Positions 33,159 to 46,614 of a stretch of 64,000 nucleotides of DNA are shown piece by piece. The DNA comes from Ceratopteris richardii. Its lineage: Eukaryota; Streptophyta; Polypodiopsida; Polypodiales; Pteridaceae. Each line of letters opens with the position of its first letter. The stretch's first letter is position 1. The translations under genes were made by a program, and so were the position numbers. The notes beneath the pieces were generated by a model. That model worked only from the letters and a program-made list of their open reading frames with translations, was not told the origin of the DNA and made no database searches. The stretch spans positions 64,207,336-64,271,335 of the forward strand of contig CM035435.1 in NCBI GenBank assembly GCA_020310875.1, given 5' to 3'.

Positions 33159-36100
33159 ATGAACCTAAGATCTGGGAGAACCATAGGAAGCCGAAGAAGT
33201 GCAATCTCTTCTGTAGGTAGTGTAGCCGAGCCAAGTAGCCGTTCACATTATTCTGAAACCTCTAGTGAGTCAGAAGAAGAAATTCCTATGGCTTCAGAGG
33301 ATATGCAAAACATTGTACCAATGATTGGCATGATGTCAATTATTGAGGGAGAATATAGGACAACTTTGGAATATGTGAACACCAACCAAAATGATATACC
33401 TATCTACTTAGATGGGCTAAACCGATCAGTGGCCAGACTGAAGAAAGCTTCAGATGCTTACATAGTGCCTAGGCCAGCAGTCAAGTATTCAGGAGGATTT
33501 TATATGGATAAAAGGGACATCCAGTATGTGGTACCGAACATCCTGAAAACATTAATGAACTTGGGGAAGAAAACAATGCTCATAACCCTAATGGTGAGGG
33601 AAATGAAGAGCGAGTGACCACACCTAGAGGAAGATCTACTATTGTTAGGGGTTGGAGAGGAGACCTGATTCCCCAAGATGACTCCTTAATGGATGTGTAT
33701 TTGATCAATGGAATGGAGCATCTCCTTAGAGCCCACTCTTCAATATGGGAAGCAACCCCTAATCTAGTTACTGTCTATGAGTTACAAGATCCTGACTTTC
33801 CCACAATTATCACATATTTGGACAAAAACCAGAGAAGGTATTGGCCCCTAACAGATTCAGAGAGAGCCCGGTTGAAATATCAGAACATTCCAGTGTTTCC
33901 TCCGAGGGATCAAGCCACTACTTCACAAAACCCACATGGAACCTCTCAGAATAATTCATTTCCACAGTCAGGACAAACACAACAAACTCAAATCCCGGTT
34001 AGACCACATGTGTAGTTTGATATGCCTGCAAATAATCCTAACTATCCGCCTCAGCCACCTATTGACCCATGGAATGGACTTCCTGCCCCAGTTAGACCAC
34101 CTGTAGCAAGAGGACCTGGTATCCCCATACGAAGACCAGTTTTCCCTGTAATGCCTAGACCGCCGGAAGGAGGAAGAAGATTAAGTCCAATTCAAGTGGC
34201 CAAATGCATGAGAAATCACTATGATGGCTCAAGTGAACCTTACAATCATATAGCTGAATTCAAGCAAGTAATCAGAGCCGAACAAGTAGAAGATTTTTTG
34301 ATCCAATATGAATCTTTCGGTCTAACTTTGACGGACACAGCTTTAGCTTGGTTCCAGCCATTAGATCCAAATGATTTTCAGAACATGGAACAAGTCTACC
34401 AAGAAATGATTGAAGAATTCACTAAGTCTGGAATTAAAAACAACTCATCATCATTAATCCAAAGCTTTAAGCAAGCTCCTACGGAATCAGTGAGATTGGC
34501 AGCAAGAAGATTCAAGCAGTATGTGGATAGATGCCCAGTGGAAGAGAGACCCACCCAAAACAAAATGGTGTCATTATTTTTGGAAGGATTATTGAATGGA
34601 TCATTAAGATCTCTGGTGTATGTGAAGAGAGTTTTTTTTTAATGTAAAGGAAGTTCGGCAATAGCCTACTCTCCCGGACTTGAATTAAATTAAGAAACAA
34701 AGGTACAAAAGAAGGGGACTAGTGCCCACGGGACCCCCCAAATCCCACAAAGCAGGGGAACTAGGTTGATTCCTAGGTTTCTTTACAAAGAAGGTTGATC
34801 ACCCTCTCGTCGCCCTCGTGCGGGACCCACTTGGGTTTGAGCTTGTTGTTGATCAAAAGGAGGACTTGGTGGTGTCTGAAGGGGGGGGACTTCTTACTAT
34901 TGACAATCCTTTTGCCAAGGAGGAATAGTGATTTTTCAATCGACCACTCCCTGGGGGGGTCGCCGAAGTTGAGAGCACACCGCTCCCGCCAAATTTTCCA
35001 CAGGACTTCCCCTCTGATTGCATTCCAGAGAGTCGCGGAGCAGCCAATCGCTTCTCCCAAGAGGACTTGTTTCCAACTAAGCTGTGTATGTGAAGAGAGT
35101 TCAAACCTTGCAAGAATGCATTGACCTAGAGGACAATCTAGCGGAGGATCTGAAAATACCTCAAGGTAGTATGAAGAGTGAAGATTCAGCAAGCAGCACA
35201 TCGAACCCTAAGAACAATGTTGAGGAAATAGCCGACCTAGTAGCAAAGAAGCTGAATGTCCAAGGACAGAGGAACTACCCCAACAACCCAATGAGATTGC
35301 CCATGCTTAGAAGATGTATGCATTGTGGAGGTGATCATCCATCTCATTTGTGCACTAGGGGAATAGTCCCACCACCTTCCTATGCTTACAATAGACCACC
35401 CGTGCCAGGCCCTCTACAATATTGCAGCATAGAACAAAAATACACAAATCACAGTGCAGAAAATTGTCCCTACAATAGGCAATCAAGACCAACACAACCT
35501 GTTATGAGACCTTATGGATACCCTCAGAGAGAATAAGGAGGTGAAGCCTTTAGGTATCCCACATATCAGCAGCAGGCACCTGTACCACGACCATATGCTT
35601 ATCAAGGATACATTCAACCACAACCGGTGTTAGGACAGCAACCACCCCATCCTCAGAATGTTGTCCTCGTGAAAATAGCTCAACCTGAAGAAAACCTAGA
35701 GAGAGCGATAGTCCCAACCACACCATTGCCTAGCAATGAACCATATGACTCATCTTATGACCATAGTCAAGGAAACTATCCCAGTTATGAGAGCTCTATC
35801 ATAGAATATGGACAAATGTACGAACCATATGCCTATGGCATGGAAGTGCCAGATAGTTCCTACGGATATGAGCAGGACTACGTGTCATTGATGTACACAG
35901 CCCCTAGGGCATCCATACCCCCCCGACCTATGAACAGACCGCCTGTACCTAGAGGACCATGTTATAGATGTGGAGGTGATCATTACATCAGAGAATGTAC
36001 AATGCCAAACCCACCACCACCACAACGAGTCTGGGAAGGCTACTATAGTGATTGTGGTAAAGAACACCTTTTCAGAGATTGCCCCAAGAACCCCAACAAA

Positions 36101-36331
36101 GTTAACTCTAATGTGCAGATTAACATGATAGAAGTGATAGAATCATCAGGAAGCGATAAGCAGTATACTATACCATTGAAAGCAATAACTAGAGCCAAAG
36201 CGAGAGAAACCCCAGACAAAACTGAGGAGAATGATCAAGGTGACAGAGAAATGAACATATCTACACCTCAAGTAGTTGAAGACTCGGAAGAGCCTGAGAG
36301 AAGTGTTGTAAGCAAACGAACACAAAGATGA
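33159..36331 (+). pseudogene. gypsy-A gag (copy 2)
   Basis: Starts MNLRSGRTIGSRRSAISS at 33159. An N-terminal block (MMSIIEGEYRTTLEYVNTN; YLDGLNRSVARLKKA) is followed by a frameshift near 33540-33620. The proline-rich RPPVARGPGIPIRRP precedes capsid (VAKCMRNHYDGSSEPYNHIA; DTALAWFQPL), split by a LINE at 34634-35083. Zinc knuckles CMHCGGDHPSHLC, CYRCGGDHYIREC and CGKEHLFRDC follow. TAA at 35534 and TGA at 36329 (TGG in copy 1) interrupt it. Confidence 0.82.
34634..35083 (-). mobile_element. 5'-truncated LINE (L1-type) 3' end
   Basis: A 450-bp insert in gag flanked by an 18-bp duplication (34616-34633 and 35084-35101, GTGTATGTGAAGAGAGTT). It starts on the plus strand with a T-run, so the poly(A) tail lies on the minus strand. 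Minus-strand translation contains LWNAIRGEVLWKIWRERCAL, the tryptophan-rich C-terminal end of plant LINE ORF2 proteins. Long TSD, poly(A) and 5' truncation are hallmarks of target-primed reverse transcription. Confidence 0.92.
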
Positions 36332-37114
36332 AAGAACCGCAGAGATAGGATAAAGGAAAAGAAATTGTTACAAAAGAAGGAAATTGAGAAGAGAGAACAA
36401 AATCTAAAAGCGAAACAAGAAGAGGAAGAAGAAAATCGGAAGGGAAAGTCAAAAAAATAAGAAGTAGGATCAGTTTTAGCAGATCCCATGCCTGAGGAAT
36501 TAGCCATGTGGATTCAGGCCTACAAAGCACGAATAAGAGCAGGACCTACCATTGAACAACATGAAAGAGAATATCCTAGAGGTGACCTAGAGAAAGAGAG
36601 GTTGGAGATATGCAAAAAATTAATTGAAGTGGCTCAACAGACCCTAGAAAAACCTGTTGTTCAATTACCCAACTCGCGAATTCCCGAAAAAGAATTCCAA
36701 GAGTGTGTCATCCTTAATGAACCTGAGAAAACCAAAGAAGGTGAGATACACAATGAAAATCACTTTGAGGATAAAAGGGAAGGATCCATTATTCCCGAAG
36801 TAGAAGGAGAATGGCCTAAAGGTTTGTGGGCGAGAGTCCAAGAAGACCGGTGGAAGAAAGTGGAAGGAATAGACCCACCCTTTGAGGAGCTAGAAGCAGA
36901 AGATGGAATAGAGGATTCAATACCTAAATTGAATTCCGAAGAAATATTACCAATTGATCCAAGTAACAAAGAAAATGATAGTGTAAAGGCTTTGCCAAAT
37001 TACACAGGAGAGTACGAACATAATTCAGAATTGTATTGCATTCCCTCAATAAGGAAAAAGAACCGAACCCATCAGTCCAAAAATCGGATATCATACAACA
37101 TCTTAAAAAGGTAA
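36332..37114 (+). pseudogene. gypsy-A gag charged linker (copy 2)
   Basis: Equivalent to 12046-12828 of copy 1. It is Glu/Lys-rich, with a TAA near 36458 that is private to this copy, reopening at MPEELAMWIQAYKARIRAGP and ending SYNILKR at 37114 with the same TTAAAAAGG run. No enzymatic domain. Confidence 0.65.
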
Positions 37115-37856
37115 AAATCCCTTGTACCCTGACGTTACTGTTAAGGATCAAACCACATTTGAAGGAGAAATTGACCAGTCAATTGGAGATCAAGACAAAA
37201 GAAAAAGAGATATCTGATGAAGTAAACACAGTAAAAATCCCAGTCGATAAGGTTGGAGATTTTAGTGAGGGAGATGAAGGAAATACTTGCCTTCCAATTA
37301 CCTATAGGGGTTACACCACCAAAGCCATTTTAGATACAGGAGCTGGAGTAGGAATAGCAACTAAAGAAATCTGGGAGAAATGGGGAAAACCAGCTCTAAG
37401 ACCAACACGCATGAAGATACAAATGGTAGATGGACACACTGAACGACCCTTGGGATTATTGGAACGAGTAGTTTTACCACTTGCGGAGTTGAGTTCGAGC
37501 ACACCTTAGCAATTTGTCAATTTGAAAGGCCTAGCAATTATGAAATGATACTTGGAAGACCTTTCATGAGACAATTAAAGGTAGTGCAAGATTGGGGAAA
37601 AGACGCGGTATACCTACAGCATGAAGGAACCACCACAAGAATAAATCTCCACACATATACATATCAAGATGTTCCCCCCTTACAATGGAATCAGATTCAT
37701 AAGGAGGAAGATAATCAGTCGATTCATAGTATAGGTTCAAGTGATCAATCATGGATGAACGAAGACACTCATCTATGGATATGCCAAACTGCGAAAAAGG
37801 AGGAAGATAGGAGAAAAGCATGGAAGCAAAAGCAAGGAATCACTATATCTGTATAA
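37036..37856 (+). pseudogene. gypsy-A aspartic protease 1 (copy 2)
   Basis: AILDTGAGVGIATKEIWEKW active-site region, then the same 1-nt deletion as copy 1 and the MILGRPFMRQLKVVQDW block in the next frame. The TAA at 37854 is also shared. Confidence 0.8.
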
Positions 37857-37868
37857 GATCCAGCCTAC

Positions 37869-39693
37869 ATGCCTCAAATATTCTTAGATAAAGAATTTGA
37901 ACCTCATGGTTGGATGGAGATTTTAGCTACTCTCGATGTGTGTGTAAACGAAGAAGTGATAACCATGAATGAATGCATTGATGAGGAAGGATATGACGTG
38001 AGTCTATATGTGGTAGTCCTTCAGGAGGCTGAAGAAGGAGAACTCATAGAAAAGGAATGGAAGGAAGACTATGAGAGCATTGAAATGGAGCAAGAACACA
38101 TGGAAACAGAAAATGAAACTCAAGAAGTAAGTATCATAGCTAATAAAATAAATCAAGAACCAACATAGGAAGAGGAGCTTGGATTAGAAAAAACAAAATT
38201 TGATGAAGAAAACAAGCCTCAAGACCCATTTGAAGTGCCCGCCCACTTCAAAAAATATGAAGTCGAAGAGAGAACAATCGCTATTCAAATGCCAAAACGA
38301 GAAGCACAGCCGGGAATAGCATATGACAACAAAGAGCAAACCAAGAAGATAGTAGTCACGTTAGAGGAAGGAGAGGAGCGATGTACTTTCATAGGACAGG
38401 ATGTCTCAATGGAGGAAGAACAAGAGTCAATACGCCTCATAAGGGAATACTGGGATGTCTTTGCCTAGACCTATAAGGACTTGAAAGGAGTAGATCCATC
38501 TATATGTGCTCATAGAATCCCTATGACATCCGAAGCCAGACCTTCTAAACAAAGACCGTACACATACAATGATGTGTACTCAACAAAGATAAAGGAAGAG
38601 ATAGATAAGTTGTTAGATGTTGGATTTATATATGAGATTGAACACACGGAATGGGTATCACCTTTGGTGGTTGTACCAAAAAAGAATGGGAAGTTAAGGG
38701 TATGCATTAATCTGAAAAAAGTGAATGCCGCCACCATAAGAGACAGTTACCCGTTGCCCATCACGGATCATCTTCTGGACAGAGTGGCAAGGAAGGAAGT
38801 GTATAGTTTTTTGGACGGCTTTTCAGGATATAATCAGGTAGCCATTGCTCCTGAAGACCAACATAAAACAGCCTTTGCAACTGAATGGGGAGTATACGCC
38901 TTTAGGGTTATGCCTTTCGGCCTAACCAATGCCCCAGCCACTTTCCAAAGATTGATGTGCCATGTATTCAAAGAGTTCCTGAGAAAGAGTATGGGGGTAT
39001 ACGTGGATGATTTATGTACTTATTCAGCAATACGATCAGAGCATATCCCTGAACTAGAAAAGATCTTTGCCAAATGTCGACAATATAGAGTATGCCTCAA
39101 TCCAAAAAAGTGTGCTTCATGGTTCGACAAGGAAAGATATTAAGACATATTTGTCTCTAAAAATGGAATTTCAACTGATGAAGACAAAATCAAAGTAATT
39201 CTGGATTTACCGAGACCAAAGACTGCTAAAGAAGTACAAGCATTTATGGGACATTGCGGATACTACCGAAGATTTATACATATGTATGCCATAATTGCTA
39301 GACCTCTCTATGCACTATTGTCTCAATTTAATTGGACTGAAGAATGTGAAAAGACCTTTAATGAGTTAAAGAGTTGATTGAGTTCAGCCCCAATCCTTCG
39401 AGTACCCAATTGGAATAAGCCAATTCACATTCACCTGGATGCTTCCAAGATTGCCATTGGGTGCATCTTAGCTCAACCTGTAGATACTGGAAAGTTAGAC
39501 CATCCTATAGCCTATGCCAGTAGATAATTAAATCAAGCAGAATGCAATTATACCACAACCGAAAGAGAAGGCCTAGGAATGGTGTATGCAGTAAAGACGT
39601 TTCGACACTACTTATTGGCAAACAAATTCAAATTCGTCATTGATCATCAAGCTCTACTATACTTAGTCAATAAGCCTAGTACGATGGTTTCTA
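37869..39693 (+). pseudogene. gypsy-A reverse transcriptase and RNase H (copy 2)
   Basis: As copy 1, with RT active site VYVDDLCTY. Private lesions: TAG at 38166 (CAG in copy 1), TAG at 38466 (TGG in copy 1), and a TAA for CAA near 39526 in RNase H. Shared lesions: the 1-nt deletion before the thumb and the TGA preceding RNase H. Confidence 0.85.
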
Positions 39694-41561
39694 TTGTTGA
39701 TGGAATTTGATTTTGAAGTAGTAGTCAAGAAAGGAAATACCCACATAAGAGCGGATCACCTATCAAGAATGACACACGGTGAACCACCCATAAGAGTATC
39801 AGATGATCTGCCAGACATGTACCTGTTTAACCTCGAAGTATGTCCCCAATGGGCAGAAAAGTTGATCCCTATACTTACGCATGGACCTAAAAATGGGATC
39901 ACACCAAATCGAACTCAAGACCTATGGAAGACTAAAAATCTTCATATCATTGCTAGAAGTTTGTATCATCAAGAATCAAGTGGATTACTCATGAGATGTG
40001 TCGAAGAGGAGGAACAAGAAATGTGGCTTCAAAAAGCACATGTAAATCAATGGAAAACTCATCTAAATGCGAACGGAACATGGCAAACACTAAGAAGATT
40101 GGGCATATATTGGCCAACCATGCAGAGGGATGCGCATAACTATGTATCAGCCTGTCCAACCTGTCAAGAACGGAATCTAGAAGAGAACTCCACTCTATGC
40201 TACTCCACTATAGCACCAAGATGGAGCATGCCTCTGGTGAAGTTCTTAAAGACCCAAGAGTACCCAGAAGGAGCCACTCTAGCAAGAAAACGAGCACTTG
40301 TAGAACAAAGTAAGGACTATGCTCTTATCGGAAAACAACTTTTCAAACGAGGCAGAGATAATCATTTGCGGATGTGCATTCATGAAGATGAGTATCTTGC
40401 TATTTTAGAGATGGCACATACAGGAGCTGCAAGAGAACATTTCTCTGCAGATAAAACAGCAAAAATGATTCTCTTTGCTGGAATGTGGTGGCCAACTCTA
40501 CATCAAGATGCAGCAACATATGTGCAAAGATGTGATACGTGTCAACGATCGAAATATCCAATTAGAAGGGATGAAATGCCACTAAAACCCATGATGAGTG
40601 CCAGAGCCTTTACTAAATGGGGAATAGACTTCATAGGACCTATTAGCCCCCCAGCTAAAGGATCCCATGCAGAGTATATAATTGTAGCCACAGACTATCT
40701 GACCAAATGGGTTGAAGCCAAAGCAACCAAGAAAAACGATGCAAGAACTACTGCCAAGTTTCACTTCGAGCACGTTTTCACAAGATTTGGACTACCGATA
40801 GAAATTGTGAGTGATAGAGGCACGCATTTTGTGAATGAAGTGATAGAAGCCTTACTAAATGAATTTTTGGTAATTCATAAGAAATCAGCCCCTTATCACC
40901 CACAAGCCAATGGACAAGCCGAAAGTTCCAATAAAATCTTATGCACAGTTCTCACAAAAATTGTGAACAATGGTAGATCTGATTGGGATAAACAATTACA
41001 TCATGCTTTATGGGTTTCGAGTAGCCTACAAAACAGCCATAGGAACTAATCCTTTTCACTTAGTGTATGGACAGAATGCTATTTTACCAATTGATTTCTT
41101 AATACCCACTCTTAGAGTAGCAACAACTTATGAGTGGACGGGACATGAACTCTCAGCTCAATTGGATCAAATAGAGAAGCTTCATGAAACTAGGTTACAA
41201 GCAGTAGCAGGGATTTATGCTGCAAAAAGGCGACAAAAGGCATATTTTCGATGCTCATAATAAAGACAAAAATTTGAAGGAAGGAGATTTAGTTTTGGTA
41301 TATACTCTGAAACAACACGCTAAGAAGTTGCAAAAGAGAGGATATGGCCCGTTGATCATCAATCATATATCCACGAGTGGAGCCATCAGCTTAGCAACTC
41401 TAGATGGAGAAGTATTACCAAACTATATCAGTGGGTGTCGAGTGAAAAAATATCTAGAACCACTGATTGAAGAAACAATGTCACGATTAATCAAGGGGAA
41501 GAATAGACGCATCGAGGAGGAAAGGATACGAGAAGAAGAGAGACAGGAAGCACTAGAATGA
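39694..41561 (+). pseudogene. gypsy-A integrase with duplicated HHCC module (copy 2)
   Basis: Same architecture as 15413-17275: two HHCC modules (CPTC and CDTC), then D, D and E of the core. A 2-bp deletion at about 41012 and a 1-bp insertion at about 41249, both private to this copy, break the C-terminal part. The two modules are conserved in both copies. Confidence 0.85.
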
Positions 41562-41582
41562 ATCAAGAAACGAAAAGAGTGG

Positions 41583-42083
41583 ATGAGAGAGAGAGATGAG
41601 AGATATTGACTAGGAGAAGAACTCATCCCAATAGCTAATTTTAGAGCCACTGAAAACCTAGGTCAACAGAGGACACAACCATATTTGAATTTGGGAGCCG
41701 GAAAAAAGGAATACCACTTAGTGGATGCTCTCATTGACACAGGAGCCACCATAAGTTGTATCAAACTTTCATTGACTCAAAAACTTAAGGAGGAATTACG
41801 TCCATCAAAGGCACAATTGATAGGGATAGGGGGAACAATTACTCAATGTATGGGTGAAGTAACCTTACCTCTACATATTGGAAACAATACTATGGAACAG
41901 AAGTTCTTAGTATGTCAAGATCAGGACTTACTCGAAGACTTAGTGCTAGGTCAAGATTGGATATACGAATATGAAGTGACTATCCAATTGGCCTTAGGAT
42001 ACATCTCAGCCAAGATAGGACATCGTGAAGTATTCAACATGCTAGACGAACGACCAATCAAAGCCAAAAACTCACTCAAATGA
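41583..42083 (+). pseudogene. gypsy-A second aspartic protease (copy 2)
   Basis: The retropepsin core is intact (ALIDTGATISCI; GIGGTITQCMGEV; LVLGQDWIYEY), but CGA to TGA at 41607 and loss of a later ATG remove the N-terminal start. GIGGTI here is closer to typical retropepsins than GIGVTI in copy 1. Confidence 0.8.
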
Positions 42084-43175
42084 ACACAATGATGCATGTA
42101 TGTTCACTAGCGCTATGGATACCCCTTCAGCTAGTACTTCATGTAAAGACACACCGAATTCGGCTTGCATACCACCTTCTAATCTAGCAAGTCAGAAGAG
42201 TGTCATTCTATCTGAAAACAGCCTTAGCAAAGCATGCACGAGAAAGACTAGTTCTCTGAATAATCCCAAGTCGGCACCTATTAGAATATACCCCCATTCC
42301 TTACACTTGACAAGCTTGGATAAGGAAGGATCAGGTAGCTACATATTTTCTACAACACAAACATGAGCAACATCAGAACCATCGATTGAAAAAGGAGACA
42401 AATTACTTTGGACACCGAAATCCCCAACAAATTGCTAGAATATGGGTTCCAAAGAAGATGATAGCCGCCCAGTCGGACCGAACTCAAATATGGATTCCCG
42501 AGTCATGTACTCAAAGGGCAATCACCAGAAAGGAGAAACCATTGCATAAGGAGAATTGGGATGGCCTAAAGACAAGACAACCAAAGATAAACTCCTACAG
42601 GACAAAGCTGGAGTCTACATACAATTCACTTGTCATTCCAAGATTCAAAAAGCAGACAAAGAAGAAGCACCAGATGAGAAGCATCACAATCACTAGGAGG
42701 GTGGGGAACACAATTTTTCCCAACAAAATAAAGCAGATTTGGATGCGGAAAGACAAAGCAAGTTGTATACATCTGCCAAATAGTTCGAGTTGCACGCATT
42801 TGGCGTTACCAGAATCCAAAGTATGCATGATAGGGCCACATTACAAGGCCACACATTCGGCACAAGATTCTTCTGTTTCAGGATAGTGAAGCACATTTTC
42901 CTATTGGGAAATAGGAGAGCACTTGTACATAATTTAAAGAAAATTACTAACAAATTAATAATCGCTTCGACTATGAACTCACTTTTCTGTTTTTCTTTCA
43001 GACAAAAACATAAAAATACCTATAAATTATAAAAAATCCCAGGGATTACCTTTCTCACACCCACGGGGAAGGGACGACACCATTCACTCGGAGCAATGTC
43101 AATCTTATGAAGGACAAATGAAGGAGGATTTATGATACTATATGGCCACTAATTCATACTCTATATTGAGTGCAG
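42084..43175 (+). other. gypsy-A inter-ORF region (copy 2)
   Basis: Counterpart of 17798-18892. Short frames 42100-42366 and 42386-42886 have no recognisable domain. The last part is AT-rich non-coding. Confidence 0.4.
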
Positions 43176-44233
43176 ATGGCATCCACTAATTCCGAAGCGA
43201 CTCAAGAGGAAGAGGTTCAGCTTCTTCCACTAGAATCTATAACAAAAGCAAGAGGCCATTGGTTTCTGGATGACCAACCAGTGTCGGACCTCATTTTCAT
43301 GGCTACCATCAAGATTATGGACAGGGATCACTACTTCCCTATTATGTCGCAAGACTTCAAGACTATCATACAAGGATTACCTCGCATGGTGGATGTCTGG
43401 ACACAGGCAGGAATAGAGGCATTTCTAAAACTGCCTATTTATTTGCCAAATTTTCAAAGATGCACGCAAGTGATGAACACACTTCAGCCTGCAGCGAATA
43501 GGATATCAGTCCCTGAGGCACGAGTATTGGATAAAGTGGGTACCTAGAAAACCATTCAATTCACTCATGAGTTAATCAACAAAGCTTTCGGATGGAATCA
43601 AGAAGAAGCACCAATGTCAAGGAGGAATGTCATGATCCAAAAAAGAGATCCTTTTTGGATATCAACAGAACGGATATTGAAGATGTTGTCCGCTTGGTGC
43701 ATCAGCACTTTTGTTTTCCTAGTATGCATAGATACACGGCACCTCAAAAGATTGTCGTACAACTGCTTTCACATGCGATGAGGCAAGTCGGTAATAAAGT
43801 AAATATGACTCCATATGTTCAAGAACGTCTATTTGAAGCCAAGAAGAAGTGGGGTCAGAAAAAGTTTCTCAATGGCAGTTCATCTTTGACCTTACTTATA
43901 TATGAGGCACTTGAAATGAAACACTGCTTGCGTGAGATGCCAACCTCAGAAGGGCTATCCAAATATGCCAAGTTAGCTACAGTCCCAAAGAAAAAGAAAA
44001 CAGTCATTGTTGTTGAAGAAGTAGGAACGAGTTCAAGGACACCTATGAAAGGAACTAAACGCTTAAGAGAGGAAGAAGCTCAAGAGACACCCACTTCAAA
44101 GAGGACACACATCTTACCAAAGATTCCTGGAAATCAACAACCAATTACGAAAAGAGACCTCTCTGCTGCCCTCGAAGAAACACATAAGTATATGCGGGGG
44201 AAGATAAATTTGAATATTCAAGGTCACCATTAA
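43176..44233 (+). pseudogene. gypsy-A 3' ORF, N-terminal part (copy 2)
   Basis: MASTNSEATQEEEVQLLPLE start, open to a TAG at 43545 that is shared with copy 1, continuing in another frame from 43592 to a basic, Lys-rich end. Unrecognised domain. Confidence 0.6.
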
Positions 44234-44278
44234 TCTAATGAAGAATCAAGTTATGAGAAGGACACACTGGATACAGAT

Positions 44279-45439
44279 ATGCAAACAGAAACACACAATG
44301 AAGATTGGACAGAGATCAATCAAGTTGAAGTCATGCCAGATAACGAACAGAAACAAGTAAAGAACATAGAAGAACTAAAGGAACCAGAGCACGTCATTCA
44401 ATTGAATGATACAACAAAGATTAGTATCAAAGAAGCTACCATATCGAATAAAGAAGTAATGCAACCTATCAAGGAAGAAATGCAAAATCAAGTAAAAAAA
44501 GAGTCAGACCTACACAAAAATGAAGAGCAAATTGTAATTGAAGTACCGGAGGACACTCCTCAAGGCAAAATCAACCACATGGAGGCTGAGCCAAGGATAC
44601 AACTCCACATTAGGCAGCCCAATGACACTACATTACACGTAGCACAAGGAAAAGATGTGACAACAGGAGCAGAACCAAGTGTTCCTGAAACATGGTTAAA
44701 TGTGGATGTCACACAATTAAAGCATGTGGTCAAGCAGATGATACAAACGGCCATGGATACACAGCAACAGATGATGGATACAGATGCAGACTACGACAAA
44801 GCCATGAGGGAAAAGAATCAGTTCCAAATCATGAGTGAACAACTATCTGCACAATTAATCCAGCCACAAAAAGATATTGCTATCAAAGAAACGGAGTTAC
44901 TTGAGGTAAAAACACAATGTGACACATTGATGACCCAACATCGTCACCTCCAGACACAATTAATGGACTTACATAGATTACATGAAGCCAGCGAGGCCAA
45001 CAAAGAGCACATAAAAGCTAGAAGTCATCTTCTTGAAACACAACTGAAGGTATACATGGAGGAGAATGACACTTTACGAAATAGAAATAAAGAACTGATG
45101 AAGTCGTTGCTATATGATCAACCCATCGAAAAACAAGAGACAACGGATCTTGATCAGGGAGAATTAAAAGCTCAAATCGAGAAATATGCAGATTTGCTGA
45201 AACAAGAGCAAGAATTGAGAGAAGAATGGGAACGTAAGTACATTCAAGAAACAAATGAGCTAAAAAAGCAGTTGAATACAGCCCATGGAAAACTTGCAGC
45301 AAGCTACAGTGAAAATATGGATCATGTAGCAGAAATTGGCAATGAACTGCTGGCAGCCAAAGAAGCACTGAGAGCAATCATGCAAGAAAATAAAGAAAAG
45401 ACTGAACGTATAGCACAGTTAGAGATCCAAGTAAAGTAG
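44279..45439 (+). pseudogene. gypsy-A 3' ORF, coiled-coil part (copy 2)
   Basis: 386 codons open, rich in Glu, Lys and Gln with heptad spacing over about 250 residues (for example HLQTQLMDLHRLHEASEANK). It ends at TAG 45437, which is CAG in copy 1, so the ancestral frame continued into the next segment. Confidence 0.7.
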
Positions 45440-45547
45440 AAAGCACCAATCGGGACACCAGTAGAGCCAATAAAAGAGAATCCTACTGACGAGGTAGAGG
45501 TACATCCTCTATCTCCCCCGATTTATAATTCTCCAATACACGAGCAG

Positions 45548-46614
45548 ATGGCGGACATACATGATGATCATCCAATGCCATACACTGCAGAAATAGGTCA
45601 GAAGGAACGGGCATTATTGGTGTCCCGGTTGACCGAAAATTTTGAAAATGAAGTCATCAAAGTCATGAGGGAAGCAAAGATCAAAGGTAAAGACTTGGAC
45701 ATGATTATGAAGCCTTTCAACATTCCCTACGGACTGATGAAAGAGAAAACAAGACAATATATAAAGAAGATTACACAGAAAAATCCAGACGAGCAGCTAA
45801 ACTTCAAACATGACACATTCGCTTACACTCAAGAAGAATTTGAAGTTGCACAACTTGTTTGGAGAAGGAAATTTTTGGAGAAAAATCCTACATTACGGGT
45901 GCATTGGCAAGCCGCACCATATTTACTACAGGTAAACCCTTCTTTTTGCCCAACGCCATGTCGCAGAGAAGCACGCGAATTTTTGGATATGCAAAAGACC
46001 GGTGTAATCAATAAACAGTGGCTAAACTACCTGCTACTTCCACGTCCACCACATAATTATTTACCTACAGAAGATTACATGGTAAAGACAATCGAATTTT
46101 GGCTGCAAACATATGCTACCATACCAGATTTAATTATCAAGCTGACAAATAAAATACTCACTATGATACTTACAGTATTGAAGGTCTTCAAGCATGCTAC
46201 ATATACATTTTTGAATTTCATTGGCATTAACCAGGGAATAGATATTCTGGTTTTTGACTTTTCTGTTACGCCTAGCCGTCCTACCATAATGGCTTATTAT
46301 TCAAGACTCATGTTTTTGCCCAGCACATATATGTAGACCTTCAAAGAAGCTTTCTTCACAGGATTTTTTGAAATCGATTCAGAAATCTTTTTGAAGATGT
46401 CATCCAACTTGAATGCCAGATTAGTGGCATATGAATTGAGCTTCATCGCCGACCACAGACAGCCACCTAATGATGGAGTAAAAGTTGAACAGTGGAAACA
46501 ACTAATGATACGTGAAGCCAATTTGCTTAATGAAACAGAGCAAAAAGTATATAGAACATACTCCCGTCGACTGTCAAAGCTTGTCGGGGACGACAGAGTT
46601 CACGAGGGGGGCAG
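45548..46614 (+). pseudogene. gypsy-A 3' ORF, C-terminal part, possible membrane segment
   Basis: MADIHDDHPMPYTAEIGQKE.. runs to 46336 and, after a TAG, resumes at about 46391-46675. It contains a helical basic domain (VIKVMREAKIKGKDLDMIMK) and a hydrophobic stretch (about 46115-46260, IPDLIIKLTNKILTMILTVL onward) that could cross a membrane. Position, coiled coil and hydrophobic segment together are env-like, but no signal peptide or furin-type site was seen. The purine tract CGAGGGGGGCAG (46603-46614) at its end is the likely polypurine tract. Confidence 0.55.
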
